Under the pieces are notes generated by a model that saw only the letters and a program-made list of their open reading frames with translations, was not told the DNA's origin and did no database searches. This document shows positions 43,259-52,148 of a DNA stretch of 64,000 nucleotides, piece by piece (the first letter of the stretch is position 1; every line of letters starts with the position of its first letter). A program made the translations under genes and the position numbers. Source of the stretch: Candidatus Nanohaloarchaea archaeon (GTDB lineage Archaea > Nanohalarchaeota > Nanosalinia > Nanosalinales > Nanosalinaceae); contig CP046106.1 in NCBI GenBank assembly GCA_013343275.1, positions 248,001 through 312,000 on the forward strand, given 5' to 3'.

Positions 43259-44218
43259 ATGATTAGAGAGAAAGATGGGATCCATTTCGATCTTGAGGAT
43301 AAGGTTGTAGCTGACTCCCGTAAGGCCCGTGGAGATGTGAACTTTGTCTCCCACGCTCATATGGATCACGTTCACCGTGGAGAGAATCCTGTTATAGCCT
43401 CGGAGGTAACTAGAAAGCTTGCAGAGGCCCGTACAGAGAAAAATATAGCGGCAGCAAGCTCGGAGAGCTTCGAACTTATTCCTTCGGGACACATAATAGG
43501 TTCTACAGCAGCAAAGTTCGGAGAGGAGAAGGAGTATCTCTACACTGGAGATGTATCTCTGCGGGATAGGGCCTATCTTGAAGGTTTTGAACCTGTTTCT
43601 GCCGATGTTCTCGTGGTTGAGTCGACTTACGGGATTCCTGCCTACAGATTTCCGGATCAGAAGGGGATTGAATCATCTATCCAAGACTGGGTGCAGGACA
43701 ACGACAGGCCGCTGTTCCTGTTCGGTTACTCGCTGGGTAAGGCCCAGAAGATCCAGCATATCATGCAGGAGGCGACTGAGAGACCTATCGTGGCTCATGG
43801 ATCCGTGAAGAATATGAACAATGTTGTAGAAGAGGTTACAGATCTGAATTTCAGGGCGAAGCCTTACGGCGAGAACAAGGAGTTGCTGGAGGACAATGCG
43901 ATCTTTATCGGGCCTTCAAGTTTTGCACGTAACGATGGCCTGAACAAGTTTGTGGATAAGGTAGATGGTTTGAAGGCTGGTTTCTCTGGCTGGGCAGCTC
44001 AGGAGGCTTTCAAGCATCGTGGAGGGTACGACAAGACTTTTCCTTTCTCCGATCACTGCGACTTCGATGAACTGGTTGAACTAGTTGAGAAAGTAGGTCC
44101 TGAAGAGGTTTACACTCACCACGGTTTCGATGAGGCCTTTGCATCCTACCTGAAAAAGGAGAAAGGGATTAATGCCCGTGCATTAAAGCAGAATCAGAGC
44201 TCTCTTACAGATTTCTAG
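43259..44218 (+). CDS. Metallo-beta-lactamase/beta-CASP-like nuclease (aCPSF-related)
   Basis: About 319 residues from ATG 43259 (an in-frame TTG extension lies at 43226). Motifs: NFVSHAHMDHVHRG (HxHxDH), IPSGHIIGSTAA, LYTGDVSLRDRAYLEG, VESTYG, and closing FPFSDHCDFDEL and THHGFDEAFA. The beta-CASP part is shorter than in FttA. This matches archaeal COG1236-type exonucleases involved in RNA 3'-end processing. Lies next to the tRNA-Trp gene, divergent. Confidence 0.87.
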   Translation: MIREKDGIHFDLEDKVVADSRKARGDVNFVSHAHMDHVHRGENPVIASEVTRKLAEARTEKNIAAASSESFELIPSGHIIGSTAAKFGEEKEYLYTGDVSLRDRAYLEGFEPVSADVLVVESTYGIPAYRFPDQKGIESSIQDWVQDNDRPLFLFGYSLGKAQKIQHIMQEATERPIVAHGSVKNMNNVVEEVTDLNFRAKPYGENKELLEDNAIFIGPSSFARNDGLNKFVDKVDGLKAGFSGWAAQEAFKHRGGYDKTFPFSDHCDFDELVELVEKVGPEEVYTHHGFDEAFASYLKKEKGINARALKQNQSSLTDF

Positions 44219-44553
44219 TTTTCAAGTATGCCCTGTTCTTTTGCTGGTCTGAAAGCTCTTTCTTCCAGGTATTTCTCGAGTTCCTTCAGTTCTTCAACTG
44301 TTTCCCTGTCTCTGGTCTCGTTCATTACTGTTCTCTGAATGTTTTCCATCATGTTGAGACCTTCAATTGTTTCTACCATCTCCTCTTCGCTGTATGTACC
44401 ATCCCTGTTCACTGCGTATGGAAGGCTTTCAACCTTCTGAATTGCTTCCTCCACCAGTTCCTGGTATTCTTCCATGTTTTCAGCGAAGCTGTATGCCTCA
44501 TCTATAGCTTCTTCTACCTGGATAGGGTCGTAACCTGTTTCACTTACACTCAT
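44215..44553 (-). CDS. Helical acidic hypothetical protein (112 aa)
   Basis: All-helical, acidic, starts MSVSETGYDPIQVEEAIDEA. No motif recognised. Overlaps the convergent nuclease by 4 bases. Confidence 0.6.
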   Translation of the reverse strand: MSVSETGYDPIQVEEAIDEAYSFAENMEEYQELVEEAIQKVESLPYAVNRDGTYSEEEMVETIEGLNMMENIQRTVMNETRDRETVEELKELEKYLEERAFRPAKEQGILEN

Positions 44554-44586
44554 AGAAAGACTGATCGCTGACTAAACTTTTAATCA

Positions 44587-45012
44587 TCATCCCTCGAAGT
44601 AAAGGCCTGAGAGCTGGGCCTCAACAAACTTCTCGTCAGGGTCCTCAAACAGGGGTAGTGTGTCCTCAATGGTTCTCCTTCCTGTACTGGTCAGCTGAGC
44701 TCCGAAGTCTTTCCTGAGGGTATTGATGACATCTATCTCTTTGTCCAGCTCCCGGGAGATCTTCTTGTTCTGTTCTTTGCCATGTTCATCGAAATCGGTT
44801 AAAACTACGACTCTTTCTGCTCCACGGGCTACGTCCTCCACCAGGTCTTCAATAGTTCTCTCTGCTGACAGAAAGATCTTGGACTGGAAGCCCAGTTTCT
44901 GAAGGGCGATCTTATCGGAGAATCCTTCAACAATGGCGGCGTCAACATCCCTCTCAAGTTTCTCAACTTCTGCCTCCAGAAGGTTTTTCTCCCTGAATTT
45001 TTCCGTTTCCAT
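44587..45012 (-). CDS. Toprim-domain protein (RNase M5/primase-like, 141 aa)
   Basis: Small single Toprim domain: AAIVEGFSDKIALQKLGF holds the catalytic Glu, and ERVVVLTDFDEHGKEQNKKI the DxD metal pair. Matches archaeal short Toprim proteins of the RNase M5/small-primase group (COG1658-like). Lies between a helical hypothetical gene and the PD-(D/E)XK gene on the same strand. Confidence 0.82.
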   Translation of the reverse strand: METEKFREKNLLEAEVEKLERDVDAAIVEGFSDKIALQKLGFQSKIFLSAERTIEDLVEDVARGAERVVVLTDFDEHGKEQNKKISRELDKEIDVINTLRKDFGAQLTSTGRRTIEDTLPLFEDPDEKFVEAQLSGLYFEG

Positions 45013-45066
45013 GTTCTTCTACGGGTAAGATAAACTTTTTATCCATGAAAAATATTTCGGAACGGT

Positions 45067-46290
45067 TTAGACCATCTTCTTTACCTGTTTGCTGAGAACA
45101 GGGTTCAAGGCCGAGGAATAGATGCTTCTGACAGTATCCTTGTAGCTCTGCCATCCCTCGGTTCTCTCATCGTAGGAAATGCTCAGGTCTTCCTGAACTG
45201 AGAAACTGTGATGGAACTTCCTGCCCTCCATCTCGCCGAGTTCTTTACGGGCGTTGATAGAGTTATCCTTGATCCGGGAAACAGAGTTCTCAGGCAGTCG
45301 GGCAGAGATAGAGTAGTCAATATCGTTACCTGTTTCAACCTGCAGTATGAAGTCAAGGCCCTGCTTCCCACGCACTACGATACCTGAGTCGGTGTACTCT
45401 TTTTCGACAGGTATCTTCGGTGAGAAAATATCGACCACGTCCTCAGGCGAAACAATTGCGGCGGTCTCCTGCACCTCGCTCTCAAGTTCATCAAGACTGT
45501 AGATAAATCTACCATCCTTCTCTCTGGAAGTATCGATAGCTGCGTAGTACAGATCCTTGTCGAGGCCTTCCTCCATTCTCTTTTTGACCTCTTCCACCTT
45601 TTCTTCGACGTTTTCCAGGCCTTTACCTGTGTAAGGGATGTCGAACAGGAAGGCTTTCTCCCTGTCCTCGTGTACCAGGACGGCGTCGACAGGTACCTGG
45701 AAGTCAAAGCTGTCTAGAGGAGGTTTTTTCAATTTGAGGCCTACGTATTTTCTCTCTATTCTTTCCAGTTCCTTCATTGCTTTCTCGATGTTTTTCTCGA
45801 AAGGTTTCATCGATCTGAACAGTAGCCGGGCCTGGCTGTGGCTGAGCTGTTCTCTTTCAGCCATTTTTGCGATATCCCTGATAACTTTCTCGGTATCTGT
45901 GTATATTAGTTCTTTCTGGAGGAACTGGTGGAGCTGTGAGAACTTGAGTTGCTCGTATTCATCTAGCTGGATGCTTCCTCTGTTGGTAACGAATATTCCC
46001 CGGAACCTGTATTCTGATAGTTCTGATAGTTCCAGGCCTATATCGATCGGGTCGTTCTTCGCCATTTCCACGTACTTGTCCATGCGGGAAAGGTCCTCTT
46101 CGTCTATCTCGGCTTTGTTTTTGGCGTCGATCACCCAGACCTCTTTCTTGTCTTCCCTTGATATTCTGGCGAATGCGTCGGGTCTTGAGTTATCTCTCAG
46201 GCTGCCGATTCTCTCGAAGAAGTCGAAGAATCCTTCGTACTGTCTGAGGAGGTCCAGAACGTCTGTCTGGAATACTTCCCAGTTGCTCAT
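45067..46290 (-). CDS. Putative PD-(D/E)XK nuclease (407 aa)
   Basis: The N-terminal 110 residues have a restriction-like core: SRPDAFARI (first Asp), EVWVIDAKNKAEI (D-x-K), then IFVTNRGSIQLDEYEQLKFS. The next 120 residues are helical, and the C-terminal part (about 200-407) has no recognised domain. Could be a DNA-cleaving repair or defence enzyme. The Toprim gene lies 54 bases downstream on the same strand, so they may act together. Confidence 0.65.
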   Translation of the reverse strand: MSNWEVFQTDVLDLLRQYEGFFDFFERIGSLRDNSRPDAFARISREDKKEVWVIDAKNKAEIDEEDLSRMDKYVEMAKNDPIDIGLELSELSEYRFRGIFVTNRGSIQLDEYEQLKFSQLHQFLQKELIYTDTEKVIRDIAKMAEREQLSHSQARLLFRSMKPFEKNIEKAMKELERIERKYVGLKLKKPPLDSFDFQVPVDAVLVHEDREKAFLFDIPYTGKGLENVEEKVEEVKKRMEEGLDKDLYYAAIDTSREKDGRFIYSLDELESEVQETAAIVSPEDVVDIFSPKIPVEKEYTDSGIVVRGKQGLDFILQVETGNDIDYSISARLPENSVSRIKDNSINARKELGEMEGRKFHHSFSVQEDLSISYDERTEGWQSYKDTVRSIYSSALNPVLSKQVKKMV

Positions 46291-46319
46291 GGAGAGTTAC
46301 CTCTAGAATGTGTGGGCCT

Positions 46320-47225
46320 TCATTCTACCACTTCGTAGCTGTCTACTTCGCCGTCTCCGTCCATGTCAAGGCCTCTGACAATTTTATAGTATTCTCCCCC
46401 GCTGTACTGTTCAGTTATGTCTTCCAGGTTTTTGAAGGCTCTGACTGCTGCCTCTGTCCCCTGATTCCTGATACCGGCTATCAGGAAGAGTGATTTGCTG
46501 GAGTCTTCCGGGTGGTTGGTTCTGGCTATTACCCCGATATCTGGTTCGCTGTACGTTGCGTTCTCAGTAGAAAGCTCTCTGTACGGGAATTCTTCTCCCG
46601 AGAAGTGTGCCGGGAAATTCCCGTTGAATTTTTTGGTGACGGTGTTGGTCAGTACTCCGCCTACGAGTATCATGTTCTGGTTGAAGTTCTCGCTGCGGAA
46701 GATCTCCGTATCCAGCGAAATGTTTCTCTTGTCTGTGTTGCAGTATCGTCCGATTTCCAGCCCGATCTCTCCTGCAAGGTGGCCGTCTCTTGCCCTCACC
46801 TGGTCAGGTCCGTGCTGGTCCGGAGATCCTACCACTATGTTTCCATTCAGTTCTCCGTTCTGTACGAGGGGCGATAGAAAGTCCGCGGTGGTTTCGGAAA
46901 TGTTCTGTGCTGGTAGTCCTTCGCTGATCTCTGAGAGCAGTAGGTAGTAGGCCTTCGACTTGAGTCTGTAGTATGTTGCGGTGCCTCCGGATTTTTCCTC
47001 GCTTCTGGATTTTTCTATTATTCCTGCGTCTTCCAGTTTGTTGAAGTGGTAGTAGGCTTTCTGTTTGCTGAGATCTAGGGCCTTGGCTACTTCCGAGGTA
47101 TAGGCCTCTCCATCGCCTATTTCTTTCACTATTTCTCTCCGTGTTTCGTCGCTGAGTGCTTTGATTATTTCCGGTGATATTTCCTCTGCTTCTACTGCTT
47201 TTCCGTTTTCGACTACTCGGCCCAT
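46320..47225 (-). CDS. ArsR-like winged-helix protein with S-layer-related C-terminal domain
   Basis: 301 residues. N-terminal ArsR-type HTH: IKALSDETRREIVKEIGDGE, VAKALDLSKQKAYYHFNKLE, IIEKSRSEEKSGG wing. The C-terminal part (about 115-301) contains NMILVGGVLTNTVTKKFNG and SLFLIAGIRNQGTEAAVRAF, which resembles the conserved domain of archaeal S-layer proteins, and ends in an EF-hand-like DMDGDGEVDSYE. No signal peptide, so the domain would be cytosolic here. Confidence 0.7.
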   Translation of the reverse strand: MGRVVENGKAVEAEEISPEIIKALSDETRREIVKEIGDGEAYTSEVAKALDLSKQKAYYHFNKLEDAGIIEKSRSEEKSGGTATYYRLKSKAYYLLLSEISEGLPAQNISETTADFLSPLVQNGELNGNIVVGSPDQHGPDQVRARDGHLAGEIGLEIGRYCNTDKRNISLDTEIFRSENFNQNMILVGGVLTNTVTKKFNGNFPAHFSGEEFPYRELSTENATYSEPDIGVIARTNHPEDSSKSLFLIAGIRNQGTEAAVRAFKNLEDITEQYSGGEYYKIVRGLDMDGDGEVDSYEVVE

Positions 47226-47409
47226 TGTTGAACATGTTTTACTGGTACAATTTCTTTTTTACTGCTTTCGGTTGGAAACACCGGTGCTCTTTAAAAGGGT
47301 TCGAGCTGTGAACTGTTTTCCACTGTTCAAGTTAAAACCTCTCTTTTACCGGTTTTCGGGCAGTAGAGAAAGTATTTATAAACTCAGGGCTGCAATGTTA
47401 GGTTGTACT
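47226..47409. promoter_or_regulatory. Divergent promoter region upstream of glmS
   Basis: 184 bases between the ArsR-like gene and glmS. A strong TATA element tatttataaac (about 47372-47382) serves glmS. The region also holds ctttaaaag and ttttaccggtttt (about 47346-47358); the latter resembles the palindrome at 8605. Confidence 0.5.
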
Positions 47410-49152
47410 ATGTGCGGAATAGTTGGATACAGCGGCGAAGATGAAGCAGCCGAGAAAATCTACCGGGGACTGAAGAAACTGGAATACAGAGGCTACGACT
47501 CAGCAGGAATAGCAACAGCTGGCAACCCCACAGTCAAGGTAGAGAAAGGCACAGGAACAATTGACGAAGCAATCGACAGCATCTCAGAGGCCGAAATCGA
47601 CGGCAACGTCGGGATCGGACACACAAGATGGGCCACACATGGCGGAGTAACTGATGAGAACGCACATCCGCACAGAAGCTCCTCTGGAGCTATCGCAGTA
47701 GTACACAACGGAATAATAAACAATTACGAAGAACTGAAAGAAAAGCATCTCTCAGGCCACGACTTCAGATCGGAGACAGATACAGAGGTGATTCCAAGAC
47801 TGATCGAGGAGAAACACGACGAACTGGAAGACTTCCACAGGGCTGTTGAAGCAGTTGTGGAGATGCTTGAAGGTTCGTATGCAGTTGTCGCCGTGAAAGA
47901 CTCCGGCGAAATGGCTGCGTTCAAGGAGAGTTCTCCATTAGCCCTCGGGATCTCGGATGGAGAGCTCTTCCTTGCCTCCGACGTCACACCTTTCCTGGAG
48001 CACACCGACAAAGCAGTATTCCTGGAAGATGGAGACGTGGTCAGGATCGAAAACGGGGATTATACTATCAAGAATAGCGGCGAGGAAATCGAGCGGGAAG
48101 TCAAGCATATCGACTGGGATGCAGAGGAGGCCTCTAAGGAAGGCCACGACCACTTCATGCAGAAGGAGATCAAGGAACAGCCTGACACAGTGAAGAGAGC
48201 AGTATTCCAGGACAGAAGCGATGTAGAAGAGGCCATCGATATGATTGAGGAGGCCGACACAGTGTATCTTTCTGGCTGCGGTACCTCCAGTTACGCTGCG
48301 GATCTCGGGGCCAAGTACCTGCGAGAAGCTGGTTACGATGTTATTTCGGAGCAGAGCCACGAGATGGAGTACTGGAACGATCACGTAACTGAAGACGATC
48401 TCGTGATTGCGATCAGCCAGTCAGGTGAGACTGCAGACCTTCTTTCAATGCTTGGAGACGTTGATGCACCTGTCCTATCTATCGTTAATGTCGTCGGTTC
48501 GACACTCGCACGTAAAGCGGACCACACCATGTACATTAACGCAGGTCCAGAGATAGGGGTTGCCTCTACGAAGGCCTTCACAGCTCAGATAGCAGTCCTC
48601 AAACTAATTGCGGAAACAGCCGAGGCATCACTGAAGGAGGCCCGTAACTCATTGATCGATACAGCAGGGAAGATAGAGCAGACACTTGAAGACAACGAGG
48701 AGACGGTTGAGGAGGTCAGCGACTACCTGCAGGACCAGGATCACGTCTACTTTATCGGCCGTGGGAAAGGCTTCGAGGTAGCAAAGGAATCCTCGCTGAA
48801 ACTGAAGGAACTATCATACATCCACTCGGAATCGTTCCCCGGTGGAGAGTTCAAACACGGAACGATCGCACTGGTGGAGGACGGTACTCCTGTCGTCGCA
48901 TTCATGCGTGATGAAGGCCTTGAAGATATTTTCTCGAACGCTAAGGAGGCCGAATCCCGTGGAGCAGATATCATAGGCGTTGGCAAGGAGAATGTCGGCG
49001 ATTTCAAGTATTTCTTCGATATTCCGGAGGACGAGAACTCCGAGATACTTGAGGTAGCGGTCTTCCAGATGCTTTCCTACCGTACAGCGGTAAAGAGAGG
49101 TCACAACCCGGACAAGCCGAGGAACCTGGCAAAAAGCGTGACTGTGAAATAG
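47410..49152 (+). CDS. glmS: Glutamine-fructose-6-phosphate aminotransferase
   Basis: 580 residues from ATG 47410, chosen because the mature enzyme needs Cys as residue 2 (MCGIVGYSG). An in-frame ATG at 47395 and a longer open frame from 47161 would hide this nucleophile. N-terminal Ntn glutaminase (LEYRGYDSAG, GIGHTRWATHG, HNGIINNYEEL) and two SIS domains (SGCGTSSYAADLGAKYL; SQSGETADLLSML; FIGRGKGFEVAKESSLKLKE). Makes glucosamine-6-phosphate for surface glycans. Normal length. Confidence 0.96.
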   Translation: MCGIVGYSGEDEAAEKIYRGLKKLEYRGYDSAGIATAGNPTVKVEKGTGTIDEAIDSISEAEIDGNVGIGHTRWATHGGVTDENAHPHRSSSGAIAVVHNGIINNYEELKEKHLSGHDFRSETDTEVIPRLIEEKHDELEDFHRAVEAVVEMLEGSYAVVAVKDSGEMAAFKESSPLALGISDGELFLASDVTPFLEHTDKAVFLEDGDVVRIENGDYTIKNSGEEIEREVKHIDWDAEEASKEGHDHFMQKEIKEQPDTVKRAVFQDRSDVEEAIDMIEEADTVYLSGCGTSSYAADLGAKYLREAGYDVISEQSHEMEYWNDHVTEDDLVIAISQSGETADLLSMLGDVDAPVLSIVNVVGSTLARKADHTMYINAGPEIGVASTKAFTAQIAVLKLIAETAEASLKEARNSLIDTAGKIEQTLEDNEETVEEVSDYLQDQDHVYFIGRGKGFEVAKESSLKLKELSYIHSESFPGGEFKHGTIALVEDGTPVVAFMRDEGLEDIFSNAKEAESRGADIIGVGKENVGDFKYFFDIPEDENSEILEVAVFQMLSYRTAVKRGHNPDKPRNLAKSVTVK

Positions 49153-49188
49153 CCAAAGGATAAATATCTGCAGAGTTAATCTTGCTGC

Positions 49189-49650
49189 ATGAAATGGAAA
49201 CTTGCACTTGCTGGACTACTGCTGGCAGCCCTTATGACAGGGACTGCGTCAGCACAGTCGAACTCTACAGATCTTAACCTTCAGAAATACAATCTCTCGG
49301 AGTACGAGAGCACGATCAACAAGCACACAGATGAGCTTCCAGGATGGATCAAGGACCTGGTAGGCGACCAGGACCTGAACATCTACATCGATCAGGGTCA
49401 GAACGACTCCTACACAGTCAGTATCAAGATGAATGGCCTGAAAGTTCAGAACATCAGCGACTCCGCTCTGGAGAACCCTGATATAGAAGTATGGACTTCC
49501 TCAGAAGTAATTCAGAAGATTATCGAGTCGAAGAACCCTGTCGAGGATATGAAACAGGCAATAAATAATGGAGAAATAGAGTACCAGGCGAACGATGCCT
49601 GGACAAAGATCAAGCTCTTCTTCGCCGACCTTCTAATGGGGCTTCTCTAG
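49189..49650 (+). CDS. Secreted small protein (153 aa), unknown
   Basis: Signal peptide MKWKLALAGLLLAALMTGTA-SAQS with N-glycosylation sequons NST and NLS in the mature N-terminus. The end IEYQANDAWTKIKLFFADLL resembles the closing segment of SCP2-like archaeal proteins, but the match is weak. TATA-like taaatat at 49161-49167 is about 25 bp before the ATG. Confidence 0.68.
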   Translation: MKWKLALAGLLLAALMTGTASAQSNSTDLNLQKYNLSEYESTINKHTDELPGWIKDLVGDQDLNIYIDQGQNDSYTVSIKMNGLKVQNISDSALENPDIEVWTSSEVIQKIIESKNPVEDMKQAINNGEIEYQANDAWTKIKLFFADLLMGLL

Positions 49651-50327
49651 GATTCCAGCACGACAACCTCGCTGCTGGTCTCCTCCTCTACATCTTCTTT
49701 AAACCTTTCAGTGTCCGCAGTAGTCTGCTCTACAGTACCGAAGTGGATCGGAACAACCTTTTTCGGATGGAACTTCTTAACGGCCTCGACAGCTTCATCC
49801 TGATCCATAGTGTAGTGCCCTCCGACAGGAAGGAACGCCACATCTATATCGCTAGGTAAGTCCTCCATCTCATCTATCGGATCGGTATCCGAGGCATGGT
49901 AGAACTTTGTACCATCCATCTCGAAGATCACACCGGTACAGAAGCCTTCAGGGTGGAAAGGCTGGCCTGGCTCCCTGAACTTGTCAACGTTGTAAGCAGG
50001 AACACCTCTAACTCTGAGGCCTTTCGCCTTCACTGATGAACCTGGCTGAAGCACTTTGTAGCTCAGGTCTTCAGGAACCTCTTCCTCCGACTCCTCGGTA
50101 CACACCAGCACAGTATCTCTCTTCTTGAGACTCTGTATCATCTTCTTGTCGAAGTGATCGAAGTGGTCATGCGTCGAGATAATCACGTCAGCTTCCTCGT
50201 GCTCGCCGCTCATGACATCGCTCCAGGGATCGATGTACACGGTTTTACCATCGGAGTCAGTAAGTTTTACAGAGGCATGTCCCAGCCATTCAACGTCGAC
50301 AGAGCCGAAGCTTGTAGAATTATTCAT
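49647..50327 (-). CDS. UPF0173 metallo-beta-lactamase-fold hydrolase
   Basis: 226 residues with an intact zinc motif STHDHFDHFD, VFYHASDTD and PIHFGT, and family blocks EWLGHASVKL, FLPVGGHYTMDQDEA. UPF0173 proteins are metal-dependent hydrolases of unknown substrate. A diverged paralogue with altered metal ligands lies 42 bases upstream, and the two are probably co-transcribed. Confidence 0.9.
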   Translation of the reverse strand: MNNSTSFGSVDVEWLGHASVKLTDSDGKTVYIDPWSDVMSGEHEEADVIISTHDHFDHFDKKMIQSLKKRDTVLVCTEESEEEVPEDLSYKVLQPGSSVKAKGLRVRGVPAYNVDKFREPGQPFHPEGFCTGVIFEMDGTKFYHASDTDPIDEMEDLPSDIDVAFLPVGGHYTMDQDEAVEAVKKFHPKKVVPIHFGTVEQTTADTERFKEDVEEETSSEVVVLES

Positions 50328-50369
50328 TACAGTTTCACCAGTAGAACATTAGGTCTCAAAAGACTTCAA

Positions 50370-51011
50370 TCATTCGGTATCCATAATCCTGCATTCCAGA
50401 TTCCTTCTCTCCAGCTCTGCCTTAAACCCACGCAGGTCGATATCCTTGTCGTCGAAGAAAGGCTCGCCGTAATGGTAAGGAACTGTAACCTTTGGCTTGA
50501 TCTTCACCGCCATACTGGAGGCCTCATCAATATCCATAGTGTACTCTCCCTCAACCGGAAGGAAAGCATAGTCAACACGGCCTTCAAGATCCATAACCTC
50601 GTCGAAAAGCCCTGTGTCACCTGCAACGTAGAAACTGGTGTCAGCCATTACAAAACGGTAGCCAAGACCCTGACCTCTCTCGTGGTACTCGTTACACATA
50701 GGAACTCCCTCGATCTCGACATTGTAGATATCGATTCTCTCGCCGACACCCAGGTACTCAACATCGTTGACAGGTACTTCAACATCCTTCATAGCATCCG
50801 GCAACAGTAGAACAGTGCGTGAAGTGGAGATCTCATCGATAATATCTGGGTCGAAATGGCCTGAATCCTGATGAGTTACAAGAATGATATCAGCCTCGAA
50901 ATCAGGGGATACACGTGAATAAGGATCGACAGCAACAGTAAAGCCGTTATCAGCTACACGGACAGAAGCATGTCCATCCCAGAAAATCTCCAGGCCATCG
51001 TCCTCTATCAA
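50370..51011 (-). CDS. UPF0173-like paralogue with degenerate metal site
   Basis: 213 residues, clearly related to its downstream neighbour (FWDGHASVRV, FLPVEGEYTMDIDEA, VPYHYGEPF), but the canonical HxHxDH is THQDSGH: the first and last His remain while the second His and the Asp are replaced. FYVAGDTGLFDE keeps the Asp. It may bind metal differently or be a non-catalytic partner. Confidence 0.85.
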   Translation of the reverse strand: MIEDDGLEIFWDGHASVRVADNGFTVAVDPYSRVSPDFEADIILVTHQDSGHFDPDIIDEISTSRTVLLLPDAMKDVEVPVNDVEYLGVGERIDIYNVEIEGVPMCNEYHERGQGLGYRFVMADTSFYVAGDTGLFDEVMDLEGRVDYAFLPVEGEYTMDIDEASSMAVKIKPKVTVPYHYGEPFFDDKDIDLRGFKAELERRNLECRIMDTE

Positions 51012-51142
51012 AGATTTATACCCCTCAAAAAACTCTGCCGGGCCCGACGTTTAAATCCATTCCGCCGACACAAGGCCCGTAGACAATTCCTATTAAAAGA
51101 CTTAACCATCAGTAATTCTTTACACAGGTTACCAATTCTCAT

Positions 51143-51225
51143 GCGGGGGTAACCAAGTGGCCAAAGGTGCAGGATTTAGGCTCCTGTCCGTTAGCGGTTC
51201 GCAGGTTCAAATCCTGTCCCCCGCA
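51143..51225 (+). tRNA. trnL: tRNA-Leu (UAG)
   Basis: 83 nt without CCA. Acceptor GCGGGGG pairs with CCCCCGC; anticodon arm GCAGGA-TTTAGGC-TCCTGT gives anticodon TAG; long class II variable arm (CCGTTAGCGG); T arm GCAGG-TTCAAAT-CCTGT with one G-U pair. No intron. Confidence 0.95.
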
Positions 51226-51240
51226 TACTTTCCAAGTATG
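51224..51240 (+). terminator. Hairpin immediately after tRNA-Leu
   Basis: CATACTT-TCC-AAGTATG is a perfect 7-bp hairpin beginning in the last two bases of the tRNA. It may stop transcription or guide 3'-end processing. Confidence 0.45.
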
Positions 51241-51331
51241 CTTTGAGAAGATTGTACTGATAATAGCCAGTTCTTGAGAGTACAGCACAAACTAGATTTG
51301 AGAAAAAAGAATAGGAGAAATTAGATTAAAT

Positions 51332-51427
51332 TTACTTGTGTTCTTCTTCAGCATGTTCCTCTAGTTCTTCTTCGGTGTCGAAGCTTGAACCGCAGGCCTT
51401 GCATACTTTGTCATCGTCGTCTCCCAT
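51332..51427 (-). CDS. 31-aa C2H2-type zinc-finger microprotein
   Basis: ATG at 51427 with a strong ribosome binding site GGAGGTGA 8-9 bases upstream. The peptide MGDDDDKVCKACGSSFDTEE-ELEEHAEEEHK is a single C2H2 finger (CxxC and HxxxxH) with an acidic N-terminus. Last gene of the redox operon on this strand. Too short for routine gene callers. Confidence 0.75.
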   Translation of the reverse strand: MGDDDDKVCKACGSSFDTEEELEEHAEEEHK

Positions 51428-51475
51428 AGTTTAATTCACCTCCTTTAGCTATTCTCTGATTTTCTATACCGGCAT

Positions 51476-51745
51476 CTAGTTTACTTCGCTGCCTTCTGCC
51501 CATGTCTTCAGTTTTTCGAAGTCAGCTTCGCCACAGATCCATTCTTCAGATTCTGTGTTGTAGAAGAAAGGTACTCCACCGCACTTTCCGTTGTCAAATT
51601 CTTGCTGTTTTTCAGCATTTTCCTTGTTGTTCCAGACTTCCAGCTGTTCGACTTCAACATCTTCTTCGTCCTCTAGTTTCTCAACTTTTGGCGCCATTTT
51701 CTCACAGTGTGGGCAGCCGTCGCCGTAGAACTCGTATAACGTCAT
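51476..51745 (-). CDS. Thioredoxin-like protein (CPHC, 89 aa)
   Basis: Start at ATG 51745 (MTLYEFYGDGCPHCEKMAPK) rather than the longer frame, whose extension overlaps the HxlR gene. CPHC is the DsbA-type redox motif; GGVPFFYNTESEEWICG has the cis-Pro and a further Cys. No signal peptide, so cytosolic. Member of the redox operon, 55 bases after the HxlR gene. Confidence 0.85.
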   Translation of the reverse strand: MTLYEFYGDGCPHCEKMAPKVEKLEDEEDVEVEQLEVWNNKENAEKQQEFDNGKCGGVPFFYNTESEEWICGEADFEKLKTWAEGSEVN

Positions 51746-51800
51746 AGGTATTATACAGAATTTTTTGGTTATTAAACAGGTGCTTACTTCAGCGAAAGCT

Positions 51801-52148
51801 CTACAGCTTCGAGGCGTTTTCCTGCCCCCATTCAAACATTGGGTTGATAACTTCGTGAAGCGATCGCCCAACTTCTGTCAATGAGTACTCGACCTCTTTC
51901 GGCCTCTTGCTTATAACCTCCTTCTGCACAACACCTTTGTCGCAAAGATCTTCCAGACTGTCGGACAGTACTTTATCAGAGATGTGATGTACTTCTCTCT
52001 GAAGTTCATTGAACCCCATCGGTTCCTGCAGAAGCCTGTGGATTATAACAGGATGCCATTTCCGGCTCAGTAGCTCCGCTGTAACTGTTACAGGACACCA
52101 TTCCTGTGTCTCACACCATTCAGGCATATCTTGTTTACTCATGTTCAT
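51801..52148 (-). CDS. HxlR-family transcriptional regulator
   Basis: 115 residues: WCPVTVTAELLSRKWHPVII, LQREVHHISDKVLSDSLEDL, DKGVVQKEVISKRPKEVEYS. Cys residues in WCETQEWCPV near the N-terminus match the layout of the other HxlR protein here and could sense thiol-reactive compounds. Its ATG overlaps the stop of the Cys-rich 54-aa gene (ATGA), so the two are coupled. Confidence 0.9.
   Translation of the reverse strand: MNMSKQDMPEWCETQEWCPVTVTAELLSRKWHPVIIHRLLQEPMGFNELQREVHHISDKVLSDSLEDLCDKGVVQKEVISKRPKEVEYSLTEVGRSLHEVINPMFEWGQENASKL

Noticed and set aside
43028-43492. 154-codon minus-strand frame over tRNA-Trp
   Set aside because: It reads through the tRNA gene and antisense to the nuclease start; the tRNA structure explains the sequence.
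47161-47409. N-terminal extension of glmS (83 codons)
   Set aside because: Overlaps the divergent gene and promoter; GlmS needs Cys at position 2, which fixes the ATG at 47410.
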